Below are positions 25,335 through 33,363 of a DNA stretch of 33,363 nucleotides, one piece after another. A program made the translations under genes and the position numbers. The DNA comes from an uncultured Saprospiraceae bacterium (GTDB lineage: Bacteria; Bacteroidota; Bacteroidia; Chitinophagales; Saprospiraceae), in contig CALBEE010000231.1 of assembly GCA_937927575.1 (NCBI GenBank), positions 1-33,363 of the forward strand, given 5' to 3'. Under the pieces are notes generated by a model. That model did not search any database, was not told where the DNA came from, and worked only from the letters and a program-made list of their open reading frames with translations. Every line of letters starts with the position of its first letter. Position 1 is the stretch's first letter.

Positions 25335-26456
25335 ATGCGTAGCCAGGTATATCATATATGTAAGCATCAGTTAAAGATTATTATGGCTTCGATATTCATA
25401 ATACTTTATGCATGTAATCTGAATGCCCAAGTAAAAAAGGAGAAAATAAAAGGTATGAGTTTTCTTGGACCTCACGATCCAGTACTCGAACAATCGATGA
25501 TTGATGCCATTGATAGCATACATGCAGAATGGATAGCTATAATTCCTGAAGCGACTCTAAACCGAGGTACTCTAAAATTAATATCAGATCATAACAATCC
25601 CAATTGGAGTGAAACCAAAGAGGGAGTGACTGAAATGATTCGATTCTCAAAGGCATCAGAGAAAAAAGTGATGCTAAAGCCACAAATCATTCTAGACGAT
25701 ACTACTCAACCTAATGAACTGCTCAATGAATTAGCATCTTATATCAATCTATCCTACGAAGAGATTACCGACAAAACCTATGGTGCGGAATGGCGAGGAG
25801 ACTTTGCCGCCGTTTCCGAAGAGGATTGGATAATCTTCGAATCCTCATATACTGACTACATCCTTTCTTATGCGGAATTAGCTGAAGCCTTGGAAGTTGA
25901 TCTTTTTTGTATCGGTACCGAAATGAGAGAATCAGCAGTACAGCGTCCTCAGTATTGGAAATCATTGATTCGAAAAGTAAGAACGATTTATACTGGTCCA
26001 ATCATATACTCAGCCAATTGGGATGAATACGAACAAATTACATTTTGGAAAGAACTTGACTATATTGGAACTAATGCCTACTATCCCATCAGCACCGCCG
26101 CAACTCCGAGTGTCAATGAAGCTTTTGAAAATTGGAGAAGAATTAGAAAAAAACTATTCGCGGTAAGCAAAAGATTTAATCGAAAAGTAATTATTACAGA
26201 ATACGGGTATCGAAGTGCTTCGTACACAGGACTGACTCCTTGGATTCATGATAATCAAAGTGAATCTCCTATTGTCAACAATGAAGCCCAGGCCAATCTT
26301 TACGAAGCTTTCTATAAAGCATTTTGGAATGAGCATTGGATTGCTGGAGGATTTGGATGGAATTGGATCTATGCCTCTCAGAGAAAGGGAAATACAGATT
26401 TTAGTGTGCAGGGAAAACCTGCAATGAAAGTAATCGCAGAGTATTATCGGCGATAG
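25335..26456 (+). CDS. Glycoside hydrolase family 113-like protein (beta-mannanase type TIM barrel)
   Basis: 373 residues with an N-terminal signal (KIIMASIFIILYACNLNAQ). The TIM-barrel body shows KIKGMSFLGPHD, then AEWIAIIPEATL, LFCIGTEMRES with the likely acid/base E196, TGPIIYSANWDEYEQITFWK, LDYIGTNAYYPIS, and VIITEYGYRSA with the likely nucleophile E289. These strand ends fit GH113 (clan GH-A) enzymes that cleave beta-1,4-mannan, though other peptidoglycan- or glycan-active GH-A proteins are possible. Possibly coupled to the Omp85-like gene just upstream. Location periplasmic or outer-membrane facing. Confidence 0.82.
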   Translation: MRSQVYHICKHQLKIIMASIFIILYACNLNAQVKKEKIKGMSFLGPHDPVLEQSMIDAIDSIHAEWIAIIPEATLNRGTLKLISDHNNPNWSETKEGVTEMIRFSKASEKKVMLKPQIILDDTTQPNELLNELASYINLSYEEITDKTYGAEWRGDFAAVSEEDWIIFESSYTDYILSYAELAEALEVDLFCIGTEMRESAVQRPQYWKSLIRKVRTIYTGPIIYSANWDEYEQITFWKELDYIGTNAYYPISTAATPSVNEAFENWRRIRKKLFAVSKRFNRKVIITEYGYRSASYTGLTPWIHDNQSESPIVNNEAQANLYEAFYKAFWNEHWIAGGFGWNWIYASQRKGNTDFSVQGKPAMKVIAEYYRR

Positions 26457-26584
26457 AGATTCATCCTTTCAGAAAACGATTCTTAAAATTTTATCGAGAA
26501 TTTGGTAGTACTAGTCTACTAAAACAATATCAAAATACTATATCTTGATCTTTATTAATTCCCTGTGTAAACTCTTACATCATT

Positions 26585-27454
26585 TTGAAATATAAAATCG
26601 CTATTCTTGGAATTGGAGCTATCGGAAGCGTAATCAGCAAGGAATTACTAATTGCAAATAGACAAGATATTGATTTATTCAATAGGTCGCCAAAATCCAT
26701 AATAAAAGTCATACATCAGAACGATACATTCGAAAAATCAATAGATATATTAGACATTCCCATCAAGGATAAAAAATATAATCTTCTAATCCTTTGTCTT
26801 AAGGAACATCAAATTCCGACAGCCATCTCTCAATGGCAAAAATTAATATCCGATGAAACCAAGATCCTTGTAATCAGAAATGGCGTGAATCACCGTCTTC
26901 AGTTAGAAGAATTGGGAATTACAAACGAAATTATTCCAGCCATAATAGATTGCCCTACTCAATCAACAAGTAATGCTTATCTCCAATTGAGTAATGCTAT
27001 TATAACAATTCCAAAAGATAAAAATCACGACCTAATAAGGTCCATCTTTAAACCCACTAAAATAAAACTGGTTGCGACGAATAATTTCCATCACGATATA
27101 TGGCTAAAATTATGTTTTAGTGCTTCATTGGGTGCAACGCAATGCTTTTATAATGGTCCATGCATTATATTCAATTCCGATGAAGCAGCATTATACTTCT
27201 TTGAATTACTCATGGAGTCTATAGCAGTCGCTAATGCCGATAATGGAAAGATATCTAAAACTGAAATCCAACACATCTTACATCAAGTAGAGCATTACCC
27301 AAGCGAAAAAGGATCCTCAATGCTAACCGATTTTCGAGCGGGAAGACCAATCGAATTAGGTGCAAAAAATGGAGCCATTTTAGCAACTGCAAAAAAACTT
27401 AATAGACCTGCGAAAAGAAATCAAGAATTTGTCGATTGGTTAAAAGGAAGATAA
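26585..27454 (+). CDS. Ketopantoate reductase (PanE/ApbA) family oxidoreductase
   Basis: 289 residues from a TTG start (TTG AAA TAT); no better start lies closer. The N-terminal Rossmann fold shows KIAILGIGAIGSVISKELL (GxGAIG). The C-terminal domain carries KLCFSASLGATQCF, the counterpart of the KPR K...N motif, and SMLTDFRAGRPIELGAKNGA, the usual 'SMlqDv.agr.tEid.inGa' region. The enzyme family reduces 2-dehydropantoate to pantoate in CoA synthesis, but related members act on other substrates. No panB or panC is nearby, so the exact role is open. Confidence 0.83.
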   Translation: MKYKIAILGIGAIGSVISKELLIANRQDIDLFNRSPKSIIKVIHQNDTFEKSIDILDIPIKDKKYNLLILCLKEHQIPTAISQWQKLISDETKILVIRNGVNHRLQLEELGITNEIIPAIIDCPTQSTSNAYLQLSNAIITIPKDKNHDLIRSIFKPTKIKLVATNNFHHDIWLKLCFSASLGATQCFYNGPCIIFNSDEAALYFFELLMESIAVANADNGKISKTEIQHILHQVEHYPSEKGSSMLTDFRAGRPIELGAKNGAILATAKKLNRPAKRNQEFVDWLKGR

Positions 27455-27475
27455 TTCACTAATCGATTCAAAATA

Positions 27476-28777
27476 TTACTCTTTTTTACTTGAAGAAAAA
27501 ATACGCTTAATCCAGTCTAAAAAAATACTCTTTCTTGGATTAGACTCTTGCATGGATATTGGAGATTGTACTTCACCATAGATGATCTTATCCACTTCAT
27601 CAATTGAGTTGTAATCGTCTTTATAGCTACCCCAAGACTTGGTCAAAATAGTTCTATAACCTTGTCCAGATGTATTACATTTTTCAGGGTCTGCACCTTT
27701 ACTTAATAAATATTCTATTTGCTCTTGCTTCTTTTTCATACTTCCTCTTAACTCCTCTATCAACTTGTCATCCCTCACTCTAAACGTTCGGATATGAGCA
27801 CTACAATATTTATTAATCGCATCAAATAAAATCGTCTGACCGTAAAAATTAAAAGTGTCAATATCAGCACCTTTAGATAAAAAATAATTCAATTTTTCTT
27901 GATTAAAATTATTGTCTGTATACGCGAAAATTAATTTACCAACACTAGCTCCATTATCTAAAAAATAATTCAATAGAAAATCATTTTTAGAATAATTGGC
28001 AAGTCCTACTAATCCATCACCCCAATAACTGCTGATCGGAATATTAACATCCAAATCTCCTCTCTCTATATAATTAATAATCATATCATTATTGCTATGA
28101 TCTTTCATTAATCGACTCAAATAGCTTCCATTGGCATCTATTTGCCAGGGCTTCAGTTTTCCATATTTTTCATGCGGTAGATGTAGTAAATCTTCTCCAG
28201 AATTAGATAAAGCCATATTAGTTGTACGCTCCACTTCCGAATATCCTCCCCTATGCTTGGCAATGCCTTCATAATCTACTTCCCAGCTTCCTGCTGAACC
28301 TATATATTCATCTTTATACATCGTTATCACTAAGCCATGTTCGTAATCACCAATATACTCACACATCAAGGCATAATAAGAGACACCATCTTTTTCATCC
28401 AATTGAATTTGTATCTGATCTAACCGTATGGTCTTACCGAGATCTTTAACGCTATTCAGCGGCTTCAACCAATCATCCCCACTATATCCTACATGTTCAG
28501 GATTAATAATTTCCTTTACCGCTTTATATAATGCTTTGACCACTTCAGTTTCATTATCTCTGAGGTAAAACAAAGTATTGAGTTGACAATCCATTGGATC
28601 AGGATCATCATCTCTTCGATCTACTATTTCAATAGGTACAAGGCCTTTATTCAGTTTTGAATAATGTGATGATTCGTTGGGTCTAGAATAACAATGTAGA
28701 TCTTGTAATTTAGAAAATTGAGCCAAAGGAAAATCAAATTTCCATTCTCCTGAGAACTTGAATTGCGAAGCTGTCAT
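27476..28777 (-). CDS. Ankyrin-repeat protein with an N-terminal DUF6985-like domain
   Basis: 433 residues, no signal peptide. The N-terminal domain (about 1-200) has 'FSGEWKFDFPLAQF', LNTLFYLRDNETEVVKALY, IQIQLDEKDGVSYYALMCEY and GLVITMYKDEYIG, resembling the uncharacterised DUF6985 type, which I cite only as a possible match. The C-terminal part (about 225-385) contains ankyrin-style helices with a DNGASVGKLI, LSKGADIDTFNFYGQTILFD and LSKGADPEKC pattern. The end is basic. Immunity or protein-protein binding roles are possible, but no toxin gene is next to it. It is convergent with the KPR-like gene. Confidence 0.65.
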   Translation of the reverse strand: MTASQFKFSGEWKFDFPLAQFSKLQDLHCYSRPNESSHYSKLNKGLVPIEIVDRRDDDPDPMDCQLNTLFYLRDNETEVVKALYKAVKEIINPEHVGYSGDDWLKPLNSVKDLGKTIRLDQIQIQLDEKDGVSYYALMCEYIGDYEHGLVITMYKDEYIGSAGSWEVDYEGIAKHRGGYSEVERTTNMALSNSGEDLLHLPHEKYGKLKPWQIDANGSYLSRLMKDHSNNDMIINYIERGDLDVNIPISSYWGDGLVGLANYSKNDFLLNYFLDNGASVGKLIFAYTDNNFNQEKLNYFLSKGADIDTFNFYGQTILFDAINKYCSAHIRTFRVRDDKLIEELRGSMKKKQEQIEYLLSKGADPEKCNTSGQGYRTILTKSWGSYKDDYNSIDEVDKIIYGEVQSPISMQESNPRKSIFLDWIKRIFSSSKKE

Positions 28778-28921
28778 AGGTTATAGTTGAGAATAATAAA
28801 TGTATAAAATTCAAACCTTACGTCAACAATTTAGTCGCTTTTTGGCTTAGCATTAACAGTAAAAAGTGCCTAGATATCTAAGTCACATTGACTATCTTCG
28901 CAGCGCAATAGATACATACTT

Positions 28922-29407
28922 ATGTTAAAAGCCAATATAAACGATCAATCGCTTGATTTTAAGCAAGAGCAAATTGATCAATTAGACATGATATTTGACG
29001 TCAACGCTAAGCAATATCATATATTGAAGGAATGTAAAGCACATCGAGCAAAACTTTCCCACAATCCGAATAATCCAAAGGAAATAACTATTCTACTCAA
29101 CGGTACCGAACACAAAGTCATCGTAAAAGATAGTGTGGATCAGATGGTAGATGAAATGGGCTTATCAGTGGTAGAAGACGCTGCTGCAGGCGATGTAATG
29201 GCACCTATGCCAGGACTGATTTTAGATATTATGGTGAACGCGGGTGATGCTGTAAGCAAAGGTGATTCATTACTTATACTCGAAGCCATGAAGATGGAAA
29301 ATGTCATCAAAGCAGAGGCGGATGGGACGGTAAAGGCTGTTTCGCTCAGTAAGGGTGATACGGTAGAAAAAAATCAACTCATCATAGAAATGGAAAGAGA
29401 TGCATAA
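28922..29407 (+). CDS. accB: Biotin carboxyl carrier protein of an acyl-CoA carboxylase
   Basis: 161 residues. The C-terminal biotinyl domain has PMPGLILDIMVNAGDAVSKG and EAMKMENVIKAEADG, with the biotinylated Lys at 124. The N-terminal part (about 1-80) is not typical of AccB of fatty-acid synthesis. The gene overlaps the biotin carboxylase gene by eight bases (ATG inside GATGCATAA), so both are translationally coupled. Together with the carboxyltransferase at 31015 they form a three-subunit biotin-dependent carboxylase. Confidence 0.9.
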   Translation: MLKANINDQSLDFKQEQIDQLDMIFDVNAKQYHILKECKAHRAKLSHNPNNPKEITILLNGTEHKVIVKDSVDQMVDEMGLSVVEDAAAGDVMAPMPGLILDIMVNAGDAVSKGDSLLILEAMKMENVIKAEADGTVKAVSLSKGDTVEKNQLIIEMERDA

Positions 29408-30872
29408 GATATTAGTAGCTAATCGAGGAGAAATTGCATTACGAGTGATGCGCACTGCTAAAGCCATGGGTATTAGTACTGTGGCAGTATATTCTGAAGT
29501 GGATAGAAATGCTCCACACGTAAGATTCGCTGACGAAGCCGTCTTACTGGGTCCAGCTCCATCATCAGAATCATATCTAGTCATGGATAAAGTGATAGAA
29601 GCCGCACTGTCCACAGGTGCAGATGGTATACATCCAGGATATGGATTTTTAAGCGAAAACTCAGCATTCGCTAATAAGGTGACAGCTGCCGGAATTACTT
29701 TTATAGGCCCTGGGCAAAGAGCCATCGAAACAATGGGTAGTAAACTGGCTGCAAAGGAAGCGGTAAAAGCATACGACATACCCATGGTCCCAGGTATAGA
29801 TGAGGCCATTACTGACCCTGACAAAGCTAAAGTGATTGCTCAAGATATCGGATATCCTATTTTGATAAAAGCTTCTGCCGGTGGTGGAGGTAAAGGTATG
29901 CGCGTTGTAGATTCGGCCGATGTACTCGAAGAGCAAATGCAAAGAGCGATAAGCGAAGCAGAATCAGCATTTGGTGATGGCTCCGTATTTATAGAAAAGT
30001 ATATCGCCTCACCTCGACATATTGAGATCCAAGTACTCGCTGATCGGCATGGAAATGTAGTGCATCTCTTCGAAAGAGAATGCAGTATACAAAGACGTCA
30101 TCAAAAAGTAGTAGAAGAAGCTCCATCAGCCGTATTGACGCCTGAACTCAGGGAGCGAATGGGAGATGCAGCCATCAAGGTGGCTCAATCTTGCGATTAT
30201 GAAGGTGCTGGTACTGTAGAATTTTTGTTGGATGAAAACAACAATTTTTATTTTCTAGAAATGAATACTAGACTACAAGTAGAACATCCTGTGACAGAAT
30301 TAATTACTGATGTGGATCTTGTAGCCGAACAAATTAAAGTAGCCAGAGGTGAAAAATTATCTTTCACTCAAGATGATTTAAATATCAAAGGCCACGCTGT
30401 AGAATTGAGAATATATGCTGAAGATCCGCTCAATGATTTTCTACCTAGCATAGGAAATCTGGAAACGTATATAAGACCACAAGGAGAAGGTGTAAGACTA
30501 GACGATGGATATGATGAAGGTATGGATATTCCTATCTACTACGATCCTATGATTGCCAAATTGGTCACTTATGCGGATACTCGTCCTGCTGCTATTCAAA
30601 AAATGAAAAAAGCTATTGCAGATTATAAAATTGTAGGATTGCAAACTACCCTACCGTTTGGAAAGTTTGTAATGGAAAACGAGCATTTCATTAAAGGCAA
30701 ATTTGACACCCACTTCGTCAAAAACTATTACTCTCCTGAAGCCTTATTAGAAGGACAAAAAGCTGAAGAAATATTGGCAGCTGAAATAGCTCTAAAGTAT
30801 TACCAAGAACAGAAAAGCAAATTATCAGTGCCTACTGAAGGAAGTGATGAATGGTTGCAGAGTAGAATATGA
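29400..30872 (+). CDS. accC: Biotin carboxylase subunit of an acyl-CoA carboxylase
   Basis: 490 residues. Motifs of the ATP-grasp biotin carboxylase are complete: MHKILVANRGEIALRVMRT, HPGYGFLSENSAFA, IKASAGGGGKGMRVV (ATP phosphate loop), FLEMNTRLQVEHPVTE and the C-terminal 'GHAVELRIYAEDP'. It carboxylates the biotin of the carrier protein with bicarbonate and ATP. A stretch of about 40 residues at the C-terminus goes beyond the usual 450 residues of AccC and is not matched to a domain. Coupled to the carrier gene. Confidence 0.94.
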   Translation: MHKILVANRGEIALRVMRTAKAMGISTVAVYSEVDRNAPHVRFADEAVLLGPAPSSESYLVMDKVIEAALSTGADGIHPGYGFLSENSAFANKVTAAGITFIGPGQRAIETMGSKLAAKEAVKAYDIPMVPGIDEAITDPDKAKVIAQDIGYPILIKASAGGGGKGMRVVDSADVLEEQMQRAISEAESAFGDGSVFIEKYIASPRHIEIQVLADRHGNVVHLFERECSIQRRHQKVVEEAPSAVLTPELRERMGDAAIKVAQSCDYEGAGTVEFLLDENNNFYFLEMNTRLQVEHPVTELITDVDLVAEQIKVARGEKLSFTQDDLNIKGHAVELRIYAEDPLNDFLPSIGNLETYIRPQGEGVRLDDGYDEGMDIPIYYDPMIAKLVTYADTRPAAIQKMKKAIADYKIVGLQTTLPFGKFVMENEHFIKGKFDTHFVKNYYSPEALLEGQKAEEILAAEIALKYYQEQKSKLSVPTEGSDEWLQSRI

Positions 30873-30888
30873 TAGAATCTTTAATCAT

Positions 30889-31008
30889 TGAATTACGAAT
30901 TAAAAAATGACGAATCACGAATTGTGAATTATGAATAGCAAAAGCGTCTTGGTTACAATCAAGTATTGCTTACATTCTTAAATTCCAAATTCGGCATTCG
31001 TAATTAAA
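30889..31008. repeat. Degenerate heptamer repeat (GAATTNN) with inverted arms between accC and the carboxyltransferase gene
   Basis: The left arm consists of GAATTAC, GAATT-, GAATCAC, GAATTGT, GAATTAT units (30891-30936). The right arm (30982-31008) has AATTCCAAATTCGG and CATTCGTAATT, the inverse of the first units; AATTACGAAT at 30891-30900 pairs with ATTCGTAATT at 30996-31005. This is a 142-base spacer inside what should be one operon. Confidence 0.5.
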
Positions 31009-31014
31009 AAAGAG

Positions 31015-32556
31015 ATGAACGACAAAAAACAACAACTCCAAGATAAAATTGACGCTGCGAAATTAGGCGGTGGTCAACGTCGAATAGATAGTCAACATGC
31101 TAAAGGAAAATTGACGGCAAGAGAACGCATCCACTTACTATTTGACGAAGGATCTTTCGAAGAAATTGGCATTCTTGTAACACATCGTACCAAAGACTTC
31201 GGAATGGAAGATCAAATCTTTTATGGAGATGGAGTGGTAACTGGATATGGCACAGTCAATGGGAGAACAATCTATGCTTTTGCTCAAGATTTTACAGTTT
31301 TTGGAGGTTCGCTATCTGAGACTCACGCTGAGAAGATTGTAAAGATTATGGATCTTGCGATGAAGACAGGCGCACCATTAATTGGACTTAATGATAGTGG
31401 TGGAGCAAGGATACAAGAAGGAGTCAGATCTCTAGGAGGATATGCAGATATCTTTTATAAAAATGTGATGGCCTCTGGGGTAATTCCTCAAATCTCTGCC
31501 ATCATGGGACCCTGTGCTGGCGGAGCAGTTTATTCTCCGGCTATGACTGATTTTACGATCATGGTCGAGAATACAAGCTATATGTTTGTAACGGGACCTA
31601 ATGTAGTGAAGACAGTTACCAATGAAGAAGTTACTTCTGAGGAACTAGGTGGTGCGAGTACGCATTCTACAAAATCAGGAGTAACACATTTAACAGCGGC
31701 TAATGATTTAGATTGCATTATGCAACTCAAAAAACTTTTAAGTTATCTTCCTCAGAACTGCGAAGAAAAACCTGCAAAAATCGATTATGAAATTGGAGAC
31801 GAATATCGAGATGAATTAGAATCTATAGTACCTGCTAGTGCTAATCAGCCTTATGATATAAAAGATGTTATTTCAGGCATTACAGATACAGAAAGCTTCT
31901 ATGAAATTCATAAAAACTATGCCGATAATATAGTGGTTGGTTTTGCTAGATTAGGAGGAAGAAGCATTGGTATAGTCGCCAACCAACCGATGAGTTTAGC
32001 TGGCTGTTTGGATGTAGAAAGCAGTAAAAAAGCTGCACGCTTCACTCGATTCTGTGATTGTTTCAATATTCCTCTATTGGTATTAGTCGACGTGCCAGGA
32101 TTCCTACCAGGAACAGATCAAGAATGGAACGCAATCATCACAAACGGTGCTAAATTATTATATGCCTTAAGTGAGGCTACTGTTCCACGGATCTCAGTGA
32201 TCACAAGGAAAGCTTATGGTGGAGCATATGATGTCATGAACTCTAAACATATTGGAGCTGATTTTAATTACGCATGGCCTTCAGCAGAAATAGCAGTTAT
32301 GGGAGCTAAAGGCGCGAGCGAAATTATTTTCAGAAATGAAATTAAAGCTTCAGAAGATCCGGCTGCGACATTGGCGGCAAAAGAAAAAGAATACTCTGAC
32401 CTATTTGCCAATCCATATAGTGCGGCGCAAAGAGGATTTGTAGACGAAGTAATCCAACCCAGAGAAACAAGACGTAAGCTGATCAAAGCATTTGCTTTAC
32501 TAGAAAATAAAGTAGCAAAAATTCCTAAAAAGAAGCATGGGAATATTCCTTTGTAG
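31015..32556 (+). CDS. pccB: Acyl-CoA carboxylase carboxyltransferase (propionyl-CoA carboxylase beta type)
   Basis: 513 residues with both halves of the carboxyltransferase: [76 protein letters not shown], and [19 protein letters not shown]. The Asp in GGAYDVM (D406 here) is at the position that distinguishes propionyl-CoA (Asp) from acetyl-CoA (Ile) specificity in the Streptomyces enzymes, so propionyl-CoA to methylmalonyl-CoA is the likely reaction. The gene is downstream of the carrier and biotin carboxylase genes, separated by the repeat-bearing spacer. Confidence 0.93.
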   Translation: MNDKKQQLQDKIDAAKLGGGQRRIDSQHAKGKLTARERIHLLFDEGSFEEIGILVTHRTKDFGMEDQIFYGDGVVTGYGTVNGRTIYAFAQDFTVFGGSLSETHAEKIVKIMDLAMKTGAPLIGLNDSGGARIQEGVRSLGGYADIFYKNVMASGVIPQISAIMGPCAGGAVYSPAMTDFTIMVENTSYMFVTGPNVVKTVTNEEVTSEELGGASTHSTKSGVTHLTAANDLDCIMQLKKLLSYLPQNCEEKPAKIDYEIGDEYRDELESIVPASANQPYDIKDVISGITDTESFYEIHKNYADNIVVGFARLGGRSIGIVANQPMSLAGCLDVESSKKAARFTRFCDCFNIPLLVLVDVPGFLPGTDQEWNAIITNGAKLLYALSEATVPRISVITRKAYGGAYDVMNSKHIGADFNYAWPSAEIAVMGAKGASEIIFRNEIKASEDPAATLAAKEKEYSDLFANPYSAAQRGFVDEVIQPRETRRKLIKAFALLENKVAKIPKKKHGNIPL

Positions 32557-32676
32557 GCATTGAGAAATCAGAACTAAAAAACTTATACTACAGATGAATT
32601 TGCAAGTTCTAGCACTTGCTATTGACTTCTGCTTAATAATGATTCATTAGCACTCTTCTTCTTGAATTTTTAATAC

Positions 32677-33363
32677 CTAAAACTCCAAAGTATTCACGAT
32701 GTGCTGACCCAATGCTTTGCCTTGCGTTACCCCATTATCAATTGCCGGACGATAATGTATTCCACCGTATAATCTTGAGACTGCAGCTTCAGCAGACGCA
32801 TCCAAAAACGAATCAAATTTGCGGATGGTTAATCCATATTTGACTTCTGAGTCGTCGGTAAACGAAAAATTATCGCCAAACATATCTGTAAGTACTGTAG
32901 CCGCAGCAGTAGAAATGACACTATGCCCACTTGTATACTCTGGAAACGGAGGCGTCTGTAATAAGGGAATCCAATCTGGATCGATGGTTTCATTGATTAT
33001 AGTCTCTGGTCGAATTAAATTGGATCTATATTTTTCATCCCAACAAGAAATAAATCCATCCGCTAAAGCCAAAGAAGTATATACATAAGCCTTGGCTGAA
33101 GTGAGAAGATCTGCATCTGTTTTTTCACAGGCAATTCTAACAATTTCCATCCAATGTCCTCCAGGTGTAATTTTCTTGGTAGCATGCATTACATGCCCAG
33201 TCACATTCATTACATAAGGATTACAATCCCAAAAGCTAGCAATTTCTTTTTCTTCTTCATTGGCATTTTTAACCACATCATAAACTTCCATCATTTCTTC
33301 ATGAAATTGACTGCCTTCACTGATATCAACTGGTGTCGGAAAATCTGGTCTAAATTGCTGTGC
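32677..33363 (-). CDS. Vanadium-dependent haloperoxidase/PAP2-like protein, C-terminal part (partial)
   Basis: The frame continues to the window edge without a needed start, so the N-terminus lies outside (228 residues visible). Motifs of the vanadate/phosphate-binding site are present: KYRSNLIRPETI (Lys and Arg), PPFPEYTSGHSVISTAAATV (Ser-Gly-His), and SRLYGGIHYRPAIDNGVTQG (Arg and His). These belong to the haloperoxidase and acid phosphatase superfamily. Bacteroidota have many secreted members, often of unknown substrate. Whether halide oxidation or phosphatase activity applies cannot be decided from this part. Confidence 0.85.
   Translation of the reverse strand, partial: AQQFRPDFPTPVDISEGSQFHEEMMEVYDVVKNANEEEKEIASFWDCNPYVMNVTGHVMHATKKITPGGHWMEIVRIACEKTDADLLTSAKAYVYTSLALADGFISCWDEKYRSNLIRPETIINETIDPDWIPLLQTPPFPEYTSGHSVISTAAATVLTDMFGDNFSFTDDSEVKYGLTIRKFDSFLDASAEAAVSRLYGGIHYRPAIDNGVTQGKALGQHIVNTLEF

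Noticed and set aside
32602..32619. GCAAGT/ACTTGC hairpin after the carboxyltransferase gene
   Set aside because: Six-base stem without a T-run; too weak to call a terminator.
1..33363. CRISPR arrays, tRNA or rRNA genes, insertion sequences, prophage genes
   Set aside because: No regularly spaced repeats, cloverleaf candidates, transposase or integrase motifs were seen on reading both strands.

Overview
The window is AT-rich and most likely comes from the chromosome of a free-living member of the Bacteroidota, probably close to the Saprospiria/Lewinella type; the rank is an inference. The signs are two proteins with C-terminal type IX secretion sorting domains, many small lipoproteins, a TamB-like protein, poor Shine-Dalgarno sites, and several exact copies of the Bacteroidota -7 promoter element TAnnTTTG. 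No rRNA, tRNA, CRISPR array, transposase or integrase was seen.

Layout. 1-5072 (minus strand): the N-terminal part of a TamB-like protein broken by an in-frame TAG, a lipoprotein, a BrkB/YihY membrane protein overlapping a hotdog thioesterase, a lipoprotein, and the remnant of an HExxH zinc-protease-like gene with no usable start. 5222-6481: a stand-alone arginine deiminase. 6735-13068: the most interesting block, with two coiled-coil proteins (the second a membrane-anchored PspA-like protein), an ABC-type substrate-binding protein fused to an OmpA peptidoglycan-binding domain, then a permease and an ATPase of the nitrate/sulfonate/taurine class. It is split by a strong bidirectional terminator and a lipoprotein gene on the other strand. 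13098-17163: an FAH-family hydrolase, ribosomal protein L25, PRPP synthetase, an EamA transporter and a small SET-domain protein, followed by a hairpin-rich spacer. 17407-20471 (minus): a T9SS-exported beta-propeller-like protein and a broken, T9SS-tagged beta-helix gene with a one-base frameshift. 20732-26456 (plus): envelope genes, namely a phospholipase D-type lipoprotein, a DUF547/outer-membrane-barrel fusion, a single-POTRA Omp85-like protein and a GH113-like glycosidase. 26585-28777: a ketopantoate reductase-like protein and an ankyrin-repeat protein. 28922-32556: biotin carrier, biotin carboxylase and carboxyltransferase of an acyl-CoA (probably propionyl-CoA) carboxylase. 32677-33363: the C-terminal part of a vanadium haloperoxidase/PAP2-like protein that runs off the window.

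How the genes may work together. The 6735-13068 block looks like an undescribed or poorly described envelope system: the binding protein appears tied to the inner membrane at its N-terminus and to peptidoglycan at its C-terminus, next to a PspA-like membrane-remodelling protein. Its substrate and role cannot be read from sequence. Several spacers carry short-period degenerate repeats (hexamer NNNCTT and heptamer GAATTNN) that look like dispersed intergenic elements. Three genes carry lesions (TamB, zinc protease, beta-helix), so either gene decay or consensus errors affect this sequence.
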